6,815 nucleotides of DNA from JAJBWD01 sp041670885 (GCA_041670885.1 JBAXYJ010000163.1:1-6815), one strand, 5' to 3'. Numbered from the stretch's first letter, positions 1 to 6,406 are shown. The notes: a model not told the origin generated them from the sequence alone. Program-made: numbers and translations.

Positions 1-1136
1 ATACAGGACACAAAATTGTTAAAGCTTTTGGACATGAAAAGGACTCAATAGAAGAGTTTGAAGAAATAAACAGCAGACTGAAGGATGCTGGCTGGAAAGC
101 CCAATTTGTATCAGGTATAATGTACCCTCTAATGAATTTTATAAGCAATTTAGGATATGTAGGAATTAGTATAGTGGGAGGAATCTGGATAACAAAAACT
201 TTACTTGGGTTAGGTGACATATTGGCATTTATTCAATACTCCAGGTCATTTACTATGCCTATTGTACAGACTGCCAATATAGCAAATGTCATTCAGTCAA
301 CTATTGCCTGCGCTGAGAGAGTATTTCAGATATTAGATGAAGAAGAAGAACTTGCAGATTCAAGCGATGCAATAGTTTTGGAAAACCCAAGAGGCGACGT
401 TACCTTTGAACATGTAGATTTTAGATATGCAGAAGATGTGCCTCTTATAGGAAATATGAATATAGATGTAAAGCAGGGGCATACAATTGCTATTGTTGGA
501 CCTACAGGTGCCGGTAAGACAACTCTTGTTAATCTGTTAATGCGTTTCTATGAAATCAATGCAGGAAAGATAAGTATCGATGGTATTAATATAAATGACA
601 TAAAGCGCAGTGAACTTCGCAGGATGTTTGGTATGGTACTTCAGGATACCTGGTTATATAATGGAACAATTAAGGACAATATAGCTTATAGCAAAGAAGG
701 GGCCACAATGGAAGAGATCAGGCGTGCAGCAAAAGCAGCCCATGCAGATCATTTTATAAGAACGCTGCCTCAGGGCTATGATACAGTTCTTAATGAAGAA
801 GCAACCAATATTTCACAGGGCCAAAAGCAGCTTCTGACTATCGCACGTGCAATACTAGCTGATCCTGCAATTTTAATTCTTGATGAAGCTACCAGCAGTG
901 TTGATACAAGAACAGAAGTATTAATTCAAAAAGCTATGGCCAATCTGATGAGCGGCAGAACAAGTTTTGTAATTGCTCACAGACTTTCAACTATTCGTGA
1001 TGCAGAACTTATTTTAGTTATGAATAAGGGAAGCATTATTGAAATGGGCAACCATAAAGAGCTGCTCAGTCAGGGTGGATTCTATGCGGACCTTTACAAC
1101 AGTCAGTTTACCGGGGCAAACCTGGAAGGTGCTTAG
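1..1136 (+). CDS. ABC exporter half-transporter, membrane domain end plus ATPase (5' truncated)
   Basis: This is an ATP-driven exporter subunit of the MsbA/MdlB/YfiC type, with membrane domain and nucleotide-binding domain fused in one chain. The frame is open from base 3, so the ATG at 120 is internal and the real start lies upstream of the window. The visible part begins with TGHKIVKAFGHE, typical of the cytoplasmic extension after membrane helix 4 in this family, then hydrophobic helices (about 120-260). The ATPase domain is complete: Walker A GPTGAGKTT (498-524), Q-loop VLQDTWLYNGTI, signature ISQGQKQ (SQGQ at 813-824, the usual variant for this group), Walker B ILILDE (870-887) with the catalytic Glu, and H-loop His (978-980). 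All ATPase residues are intact, so it could act as a homodimer or as the active half of a heterodimer whose partner would be upstream. The substrate cannot be read from this portion; multidrug, lipid or peptide are all possible. A terminator follows 28 bases after the stop. Confidence 0.95.
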   Translation, partial: TGHKIVKAFGHEKDSIEEFEEINSRLKDAGWKAQFVSGIMYPLMNFISNLGYVGISIVGGIWITKTLLGLGDILAFIQYSRSFTMPIVQTANIANVIQSTIACAERVFQILDEEEELADSSDAIVLENPRGDVTFEHVDFRYAEDVPLIGNMNIDVKQGHTIAIVGPTGAGKTTLVNLLMRFYEINAGKISIDGININDIKRSELRRMFGMVLQDTWLYNGTIKDNIAYSKEGATMEEIRRAAKAAHADHFIRTLPQGYDTVLNEEATNISQGQKQLLTIARAILADPAILILDEATSSVDTRTEVLIQKAMANLMSGRTSFVIAHRLSTIRDAELILVMNKGSIIEMGNHKELLSQGGFYADLYNSQFTGANLEGA

Positions 1137-1163
1137 GGACGGTTCTAAATAATTTAATTTAAT

Positions 1164-1198
1164 AAAAAACTTCAGATATAAAAATCTGAAGTTTTTTT
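1164..1198 (+). terminator. Rho-independent terminator of the ABC exporter gene
   Basis: A 9-bp perfect core stem (ACTTCAGAT at 1169-1177 with ATCTGAAGT at 1184-1192) is extended by five A:T pairs and closes a 6-base loop; seven Ts follow the last G. The A-tract on the left means it could also work for the opposite strand. It separates the exporter from the next gene. Confidence 0.9.
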
Positions 1199-1246
1199 AA
1201 TATCTGAGAAAATAATAGTTAAAAACCCTTTCCCAGTTAACATAAA

Positions 1247-1275
1247 TTAACTTTTAAGGTATCATATAGTATATT
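1247..1275 (+). promoter_or_regulatory. Candidate sigma-A promoter of the 157-residue gene
   Basis: TTAACT (1247-1252) and TATATT (1270-1275) are spaced by exactly 17 bases, downstream of the terminator and about 90 bases before the start codon. The -35 is also the right arm of a 6-bp inverted repeat (AGTTAA at 1235-1240, TTAACT at 1247-1252), which could be an operator or chance. A perfect TATAAT lies at 1283-1288 but has no good -35 at the right distance. Such AT-rich DNA yields promoter look-alikes easily. Confidence 0.4.
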
Positions 1276-1364
1276 ATTAATGTATAATTATATTAGAAGC
1301 AAGTATGCTTGTATTTTGGTTTATCAGTTAAAAGCCGAACCATAATTAAGGGGGGAATTAATAT

Positions 1365-1838
1365 ATGAAAAAAAAGAATATTACTGTTATTCTAATTATT
1401 ATAGCAGCTTCTGCCTTATTTTATATTATGCAGCCTAAAAAAGGCAGTTTTAACGATTTGATTTTGAGCCAATACCAAGGAAAAAACTTTACACAAGTTC
1501 AAATAAATTATATTCCGACAGATTCAGATCTGGCTGAATTTACATGTAAGGATAAAAATAAAATAAATGAATTTATATCTTATTTAGAAACATTAAAACT
1601 TGTTGAAGCTAATGGGAGTATATACTATGGCAAATCAACTAATTATTATATTTTTATAAGAAATGAAGTTAAAAATTCGGAAGGTCAGCTTCATGCTAAT
1701 GAAAATCTAGGTATAACAGTATATGGTAATAACCTGAATATTATCGACATTTTTAATAATAATCATACAAAAACCTATAAGATAGTTAATGGGAAATTTG
1801 ATATGAAATACATCCGGGAAATTATGAAAAAGAGTTAA
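1365..1838 (+). CDS. Membrane-anchored or secreted protein of unknown function
   Basis: I do not recognise this 157-residue protein. The start is supported by a strong Shine-Dalgarno (AAGGGGGG at 1348-1355, nine bases before ATG). The N-terminus has four residues of Lys/Asn-rich charge (MKKKN) and a hydrophobic segment (about residues 6-22, ITVILIIIAASALFYIM), so the rest should be outside the cell; no lipobox Cys and no clear signal peptidase site are visible, which favours an uncleaved anchor. The body is a mixed alpha/beta domain of about 130 residues with alternating charged and aromatic positions (for example YYGKSTNYYIFIR) and a basic end (REIMKKS). There is only one Cys (in EFTCKDK). 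It resembles in build the small DUF-type extracytoplasmic proteins of clostridia, but I cannot name a family. It stands alone: a terminator lies upstream and hairpins plus a terminator lie downstream, so it appears monocistronic. Codon use matches its neighbours. Confidence 0.85.
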   Translation: MKKKNITVILIIIAASALFYIMQPKKGSFNDLILSQYQGKNFTQVQINYIPTDSDLAEFTCKDKNKINEFISYLETLKLVEANGSIYYGKSTNYYIFIRNEVKNSEGQLHANENLGITVYGNNLNIIDIFNNNHTKTYKIVNGKFDMKYIREIMKKS

Positions 1839-1847
1839 AATGAACTC

Positions 1848-1934
1848 GCTTTGCTAAAGCTGAACATAGAAACTTCAGGTGATTAACATAACCTGAAGCA
1901 GAGATCTCAACCTCCACTTATAGAAGCGGAGGTT
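1848..1934 (+). repeat. Cluster of three consecutive hairpins after the 157-residue gene
   Basis: Starting nine bases after the stop codon there are three perfect or near-perfect hairpins: GCTTT/AAAGC with a 3-base loop (1848-1860); CTTCAGGT/ACCTGAAG with a 10-base loop (1873-1880 and 1891-1898); and AACCTCC/GGAGGTT (1909-1915 and 1928-1934), the last continued by CTT/AAG around a 4-base loop after one mismatch. A GAGATCTC palindrome (1901-1908) sits between the last two. The third hairpin ends in only four Ts, so it could be a weak terminator of the gene before it. The tandem arrangement also fits an interspersed palindromic repeat or a remnant of an IS200/IS605-type end; I cannot tell which. 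Confidence 0.55.
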
Positions 1935-2010
1935 TTGAAATTTAGATAAAAATTAGATCAGATTATTAAACATTATCATTATGACAATTCAGTTTAAAAT
2001 ATTCAATATG

Positions 2011-2048
2011 AAACACCAATTCATGATTAATTGATTTTGGTGTTTTTT
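2011..2048 (+). terminator. Rho-independent terminator
   Basis: A 9-bp perfect stem, AAACACCAA (2011-2019) with TTGGTGTTT (2037-2045), runs into TTTTTT (2043-2048) on the + strand. The loop is long (17 bases) but can shrink by TCA/TGA pairing. It lies 172 bases after the stop of the 157-residue gene, so it either backs up the weak hairpin at 1909-1934 or ends a separate small transcript. The opposite strand lacks an equally good T-tract. Confidence 0.7.
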
Positions 2049-2210
2049 ATTTAGCTGAATTCCATAACAGTTTTCCTATATAAAAACAACTTTCTATGAC
2101 GGGTCTCTTTAATGGATTTAGCAGTATTTTGTACCCACCGGTTTCTTTGGCAGACAGGCTAAGATTTAAAATAAAGCAAATCATGAATAATCTATGAAAT
2201 TGAAAATCTA
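2049..2210. other. Non-coding gap with a GC-richer island of unknown origin
   Basis: This stretch has no gene I can defend. Bases 2097-2160 are near 45% G+C, clearly above the very AT-rich flanks. On the minus strand 2184-2047 is an open frame of 45 codons from ATG to TAA (contains AKETGGYKILLNPLKRPV), but there is no Shine-Dalgarno before the ATG. On the plus strand a 16-codon frame starts at 2112. I match it to no riboswitch class known to me. A gene remnant, an interspersed repeat or a structured RNA are the options. Confidence 0.35.
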
Positions 2211-2239
2211 TTGAATAATATAGAAAATAATGGTAATAT
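2211..2239 (+). promoter_or_regulatory. Candidate sigma-A promoter of the S8 protease gene
   Basis: TTGAAT (2211-2216) and TAATAT (2234-2239) are 17 bases apart, and the -10 is preceded by TGG (2231-2233), giving an extended -10 (TGnTAnnnT). The start codon is about 70 bases downstream. A second -10 match, TATAAT at 2265-2270, is closer to the gene but its -35 (TTATAT, 2242-2247) is poor. Confidence 0.5.
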
Positions 2240-2250
2240 AATTATATAAA

Positions 2251-2277
2251 TTTACTAAAATAGTTATAATTAGTAAA
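2251..2277. promoter_or_regulatory. 8-bp dyad upstream of the protease gene, possible operator
   Basis: TTTACTAA (2251-2258) and TTAGTAAA (2270-2277) form a perfect inverted repeat with an 11-base spacer, so the arm centres are 19 bases apart, close to two helical turns. With one bulged A the symmetry extends outward (AAATTTACTAA against TTAGTAAAATTT). It lies just after the predicted transcription start and encloses a TATAAT. It could bind a dimeric repressor, or fold in the mRNA leader just ahead of the ribosome site. AT-rich sequence raises the odds of chance. Confidence 0.35.
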
Positions 2278-2307
2278 ATTTAAATTTTTTAATAAGGGGG
2301 AATTTGC

Positions 2308-5300
2308 ATGAACAAAAGGAACAATCGGTTAATGTCAATTGCTCTTACCGTAAGTGTATCTTTATCAATGATTTTAGGTACAGGGATAACTAAAGCTAAT
2401 GCGGAGTATCCAAGTTCAGAAAGCGTACTTACTGCAGCAAGAAAAAGCCTAAGCAGTAGCAAGTTTTCATCAGTTAGTGGGCAAACCTGGAGGAGTAATA
2501 AGTATTCTTCCGCTAATTTCGATGACAATAAACCTATAACACATAGTGATCCTAATGAGAATGTGAGGGTTATTATCCAGCTAAAGGAAAAGCCGGCAGC
2601 AGAAAGCGGTAAAAAATTATCTGATGTTAAAGCAAATCAGAACAGCATTAAAAAGAAAGTTAAATCTTTAAACGGAACAAAAATTAGACAAACCTATGGT
2701 TATTTAGTTAATGGCTTTAGTGCTGCAGTTAAGCGAAAGGATATTGATAAAATTAAGGCTTTTTCAGGTGTTAAAAGCGTAACTGAAGCTAAGGTTTACT
2801 ATGCTGATATGCAGTATGCAAAAGAATTAACTCAGGCTTATGATACATGGAAAGACTTAGGGCTTAAAGGGGAAGGCATGGTAGTTTCAATAATTGATAC
2901 TGGTATAGATGTTACTCATAAAGATATGGTTTTAGATCAGGAAGCAGAAGATACAGTAAAGATAAAAAATATTAAATCTGGATTTACATTAAAAGTTCCT
3001 TATGGACATAACTTTGCAGATAATAATGATGTAGTTAAAGATACCACATCCAGTATGCATGGAATGCATGTAGCCGGTATAGTTGGAGCTAATGGTGATG
3101 ATGAACAGGTCAAAGTAAATAAGGCAATAGAAGGAGTTGCTCCGGAAGCTCAGCTGCTCGCAATGAAGGTTTTTTCAAATGATCCTAATAATTTAGGTGC
3201 ATATTCAGATGACATTATAGCTGCTATAGAAGATTCAGTAATTCATAATGCTGATGTAATTAATATGAGCCTGGGTTCAACAGCAGCTTTTCAGGATGCA
3301 GAAGACCCGGAGCAATTAGCTATCACAAATGCTGTTAATAAGGGCACTATGGTAGTTGTTTCAGCAGGTAACTCCTATTATTCCACATATCCTTATAAGT
3401 TTACTGGTATGACAGATACCGGCCTTGTAGGATCACCAGGACTAGCCGAAGATTCACTGCAGGTAGCTTCTTATCAAAATAATAAGATTATTGCAAGTGG
3501 ATTAAATTATACAGGATCAGCCACTCCAATAGCATATTATACTTCAGATGTTGATCCGGTTGGAGTTTTAAGCGGTGAATATGAACTGGTTGACTGTGGA
3601 TATGGCAGAGTTCCGGGAGACGATGAAAATGATCCTGAAGCAAATGATTTTACTGGTAAAGACTTAAAAGGTAAAATAGCCCTTATACAAAGAGGGGTAA
3701 ATACTTTTATAGCTAAAAAGTTAAATGCTCAGACAGCTGGTGCTGTCGGTGCTATTATATATAATGATGCAGCACGGGGAGATGTATATCTCAGTATGGC
3801 AACAGATCCGTCAATAAAAATTCCATCAGTATTTATAACCCATACAGATGGAGTAACGCTTCAGGGACTTATAAGTACTGGAGTTAAGGTGTCATTTAAC
3901 GGTGCCGTAACAACCGTAGATAACAGTGAATCAGAAGATATGTCTGACTTTACATCCTGGGGACCTACACCAAATCTGGATTTTAAGCCGGAAATAACAG
4001 CACCCGGATCGAATATATGGTCCACAGTTAATAATGACAAGTATGAAAGCATGAGCGGAACATCAATGGCAGCACCTCACACTTCAGGATCTGAAGCATT
4101 GATAATTCAGGCTATAAAGAAAAACGACTCATCCATTTCCGGAAGAGATTTAGTTGAGCTTGCCAAGAATACTACTATAAATACAGCTTTAACAGAGATG
4201 GATAAAAATCATACAAAGGTTCCTTATTCTCCAAGAAGACAGGGAGCAGGAATGGTTCAAATAGAAAATGCCATAAAAAACAGGGTAACAGTAACAGACA
4301 GCAGCGGAGATTCTGCAGTTGCTCTAAAAGAAATTGGAAAGAGTACCACATTTACTTTAAATCTTAAAAATTATGGAAGTAAGAATGTAACTTATAATTT
4401 AGGTTCTGTAGGAGGAATTCTAACAGAATATGACCCGGCTTTAGACGGTAAATTCTACACAACTGCTTCTCCATATGAAATTAAAGTTGGAGACTTGAGA
4501 TTTAGTAAAAATAGGATAACCGTACCTGCAAAGGGAACAGCATCAGTAGATGTAACAATAAATATACCAAGCAGTGTTTCAATTGAACAATTTATTGAAG
4601 GTTTTGTTAAGTTTACATCCTCTGATAAAAATGTGCCATCATTAGTTTCACCCTTCATAGGATTCTATGGCAGCTGGTCAAATCAAAATATCATAGATAA
4701 GCCTGTATGGGATCCAAACTGCATATGGGGAGTATCAACGCTATTAACTAAGATGAGTGATGGATATTATTATTTAGGACAAACTGGTACAGACGAATAT
4801 GGCAGTGCTGTAATAAATCCGGATAAAATAGCTATATCTCCAAATAATGATGGAAAGAATGATAATGTAACTCCTGCATTTACTTTCTTCAGAAATGCTA
4901 AGGAAATGAAGGTACAGGTTTTAGACAAGGATAATGAGCTTATTTCACAAGTGGCCCTGGATAATGATATAAGAAAAAATGTAATAGGTTCAGATTCAGG
5001 ATACCAGATAAGTGACAATTGGACATGGGATGGAAAAGTTTATAATACTAATAAGGGAATTTATGAAGCTCTTCCGGAAGGTCAGTATTATATCAACTAT
5101 GTTACCAAGGTAGATATAGATAATGCTGCTTCCCAGGATTATATAGTTCCTGTAAAGGTGGATTTAACAGCACCTGAATTAAAAATTACCTCTGATGATT
5201 CTTCAAGTAAGGCAAATTATGTATTAGAATGGACAGAGAGTGATAATTTATCCGGTATCGATGGTAATGCACTGATATTCCTAAATGGAGTAAAAGTTAA

Positions 5301-6036
5301 AAACCCGGTTATAACTGAAAATGCAGGGAAATATTCATGCAGTTTAACTCTTAATGAAAATCAGGTTAATATTATACATTTAGCTGCATTTGATTATGCC
5401 TACAATAAATCCGTAGCAGAGATTGATGTATCAGATAAAACAAGCATACCTTTTAATATTACCTTTGATAATATTTCATCTGGCTTATTCTTTAACAAAT
5501 CCGCTTTAACAGTAACGGGCAAGGTAAGTTATAAACCAAGCGTATTAAAAATAAACGGCATCGATGCAGCAGTTAATGAAGATTTAACCTTCAGTGCCAA
5601 TATCACACTGATTGAAGGCGTGAATACTGTTACAGTACTTGCCCAGGATTCAAGAGGAAATGATCTGGTAAATTACGCTTTTAAGGTTTATTGCGATACC
5701 ATTGCTCCGGTAATTAACATCGAGTCGCCTCTGGTTTCTAAAGACGGTAAAGCCTATATTAATACTGATACTTTTATCCTTAAGGGAACGGTATCAGATA
5801 ACACCTTGGGATATAAATTCTATGTAAATGGTGAACAAAAACTTTCCGTAGAAATTGATGGTAAGCAAGGTGAAGCAGCAAATTTAAGAGAATTCAGCTA
5901 TGAAATGACTGCAGAAGATAATACCTTTATTGAACTAAAAGCTGTGGACTGGTTCGGACATGAAACAGTTAAAATTATTAATATAATTGTTGATAAAGGG
6001 AAACCAGTTACTAAAGGACGGGGTAACTTACGATAA
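2308..6036 (+). CDS. Secreted subtilisin-family (S8) serine protease, lactocepin/C5a-peptidase-like
   Basis: This 1242-residue exported endopeptidase cleaves proteins outside the cell. ATG 2308 is set by AAGGGGG (2294-2300), seven bases upstream. Order of parts: signal peptide 1-32 (predicted cut after ANA); I9 inhibitor/propeptide about 86-166; S8 catalytic domain about 188-657 with Asp197 (IIDTGID), His251 (HGMHVAG, Met replacing the usual Thr as in lactocepins), oxyanion Asn355 (SAGNS) and Ser586 (GTSMAAPH); a PA domain inserted at about 418-525, which in relatives helps shape substrate access; an Fn3-like domain about 660-790 ending in FIGFYGSW; a further beta domain with SPNNDGKND (844-852), a probable calcium loop; then Ig-like modules about 951-1043, 1047-1130 and 1131-1228. 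No LPxTG, no SLH repeats and no terminal hydrophobic helix are visible, so it should be released or held non-covalently. The end (DKGKPVTKGRGNLR) stops just inside what looks like another module. All catalytic residues are present; Vpr-like is the main alternative name. It is monocistronic between its promoter and the 6106-6143 terminator. Confidence 0.95.
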   Translation: MNKRNNRLMSIALTVSVSLSMILGTGITKANAEYPSSESVLTAARKSLSSSKFSSVSGQTWRSNKYSSANFDDNKPITHSDPNENVRVIIQLKEKPAAESGKKLSDVKANQNSIKKKVKSLNGTKIRQTYGYLVNGFSAAVKRKDIDKIKAFSGVKSVTEAKVYYADMQYAKELTQAYDTWKDLGLKGEGMVVSIIDTGIDVTHKDMVLDQEAEDTVKIKNIKSGFTLKVPYGHNFADNNDVVKDTTSSMHGMHVAGIVGANGDDEQVKVNKAIEGVAPEAQLLAMKVFSNDPNNLGAYSDDIIAAIEDSVIHNADVINMSLGSTAAFQDAEDPEQLAITNAVNKGTMVVVSAGNSYYSTYPYKFTGMTDTGLVGSPGLAEDSLQVASYQNNKIIASGLNYTGSATPIAYYTSDVDPVGVLSGEYELVDCGYGRVPGDDENDPEANDFTGKDLKGKIALIQRGVNTFIAKKLNAQTAGAVGAIIYNDAARGDVYLSMATDPSIKIPSVFITHTDGVTLQGLISTGVKVSFNGAVTTVDNSESEDMSDFTSWGPTPNLDFKPEITAPGSNIWSTVNNDKYESMSGTSMAAPHTSGSEALIIQAIKKNDSSISGRDLVELAKNTTINTALTEMDKNHTKVPYSPRRQGAGMVQIENAIKNRVTVTDSSGDSAVALKEIGKSTTFTLNLKNYGSKNVTYNLGSVGGILTEYDPALDGKFYTTASPYEIKVGDLRFSKNRITVPAKGTASVDVTINIPSSVSIEQFIEGFVKFTSSDKNVPSLVSPFIGFYGSWSNQNIIDKPVWDPNCIWGVSTLLTKMSDGYYYLGQTGTDEYGSAVINPDKIAISPNNDGKNDNVTPAFTFFRNAKEMKVQVLDKDNELISQVALDNDIRKNVIGSDSGYQISDNWTWDGKVYNTNKGIYEALPEGQYYINYVTKVDIDNAASQDYIVPVKVDLTAPELKITSDDSSSKANYVLEWTESDNLSGIDGNALIFLNGVKVKNPVITENAGKYSCSLTLNENQVNIIHLAAFDYAYNKSVAEIDVSDKTSIPFNITFDNISSGLFFNKSALTVTGKVSYKPSVLKINGIDAAVNEDLTFSANITLIEGVNTVTVLAQDSRGNDLVNYAFKVYCDTIAPVINIESPLVSKDGKAYINTDTFILKGTVSDNTLGYKFYVNGEQKLSVEIDGKQGEAANLREFSYEMTAEDNTFIELKAVDWFGHETVKIINIIVDKGKPVTKGRGNLR

Positions 6037-6105
6037 AATTTGTTGTAAATAAAAGGAAAATAATGGACTAAATAAGGTTATGCGGATAAAAAGAATGATC
6101 TGACT

Positions 6106-6143
6106 AAAAAGAGAGGAATTAAGAGAAAATTCCTCTCTTTTTT
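6106..6143 (+). terminator. Strong Rho-independent terminator of the protease gene
   Basis: A 15-bp perfect stem pairs 6106-6120 with 6128-6142 around a 7-base loop; the core is GAGAGGAATT/AATTCCTCTC and the right arm runs into six Ts (6138-6143). It starts 70 bases after the protease stop. The A-tract on the left allows activity on the other strand too. It separates the protease from the binding-protein gene. Confidence 0.93.
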
Positions 6144-6356
6144 CGTTGACTAACAAACGGTAAAATTTTAAATAAAATAATACCCCCAGTTAGAATTGTA
6201 ATAGGAAAGTAAATTCCTTCAAAGCGTATTATATATTCTAATATATCCCGGCTGACAACCCAAAACCTTACAGACTTTACTTAGAGCTTACAGTTTGACA
6301 GCCTTTTCCTTCCAAAGTTATTAACAGTAATTTCATAATCAATTATGCAGCTTATA
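6144..6356. other. Gap before the binding-protein gene, no gene supported
   Basis: I see no gene with a start and ribosome site here. It contains a weak promoter look-alike (TTGACT 6146-6151, TTAAAT 6168-6173), a small AGGAA/TTCCT hairpin (6203-6218), and the long stem with CTTACAG repeats described separately. On the minus strand a frame is open for 53 codons (6280 to the stop at 6119), but it has no ATG, GTG or TTG start. Confidence 0.4.
6250..6303. repeat. Imperfect long-range inverted repeat enclosing a CTTACAG direct repeat
   Basis: GGCTGACAA (6250-6258) pairs with TTGACAGCC (6295-6303) in eight of nine positions (one A:A mismatch). Inside lies CTTACAG twice, at 6267-6273 and 6287-6293, 20 bases apart, about two helical turns on one DNA face. 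The role is unknown: an old repeat, a structured leader if a transcript starts near 6180, or a binding site. Confidence 0.4.
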
Positions 6357-6370
6357 TGTAAACGTTATAG
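6357..6370. promoter_or_regulatory. Possible CcpA cre-like site
   Basis: TGTAAACGTTATAG agrees with the cre consensus TGWAANCGNTNWCA at 12 of 14 positions, with the last two (CA) missing. It lies just upstream of the -35 of the binding-protein promoter and abuts the ARG-box dyad. This is weak evidence for carbon-source control. Confidence 0.22.
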
Positions 6371-6406
6371 CATAAATATTCACATTAAAGGTTGAATATT
6401 TATACA
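6369..6406. promoter_or_regulatory. Two ARG-box-like sites forming a perfect 11-bp dyad (putative ArgR operator)
   Basis: ATAAATATTCA (6372-6382) and TGAATATTTAT (6393-6403) are exact reverse complements across a 10-base spacer. Each also fits the ArgR/AhrC consensus TGAATWWWWATTCA: AGCATAAATATTCA (6369-6382) at 12 of 14 positions and TGAATATTTATACA (6393-6406) at 13 of 14. The right site contains the -35 of the promoter below, where a bound repressor would block RNA polymerase. ArgR hexamers normally bind paired boxes, though usually with 21-base rather than the 24-base centre spacing seen here. It suggests arginine-responsive control of the binding-protein gene; the regulator identity is inference. 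Confidence 0.55.

Noticed and set aside
120..1136. ATG at 120 as the start of the ABC exporter gene
   Set aside because: The frame stays open to the window edge and encodes conserved exporter sequence (TGHKIVKAFGHE), so the ATG is internal.
1296..1345. Possible leader riboswitch before the 157-residue gene (AAGCA/TGCTT hairpin, TGGTT/AACCA pairing)
   Set aside because: The stems are only 5 bp, and I see no conserved core of any riboswitch class I know.
2097..2160. Riboswitch or T-box in the GC-richer island
   Set aside because: The conserved boxes of the T-box, SAM, lysine, glycine, cobalamin and cyclic-di-GMP classes are not seen on either strand.
2289..2528. Minus-strand open frame of 79 codons across the start of the protease gene
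   Set aside because: It overlaps the signal peptide and its ribosome site antisense, has no ribosome site of its own and no recognisable features.
3861..5018. Three minus-strand open frames inside the protease gene
   Set aside because: They are antisense shadows of a clearly coding, domain-rich reading frame.
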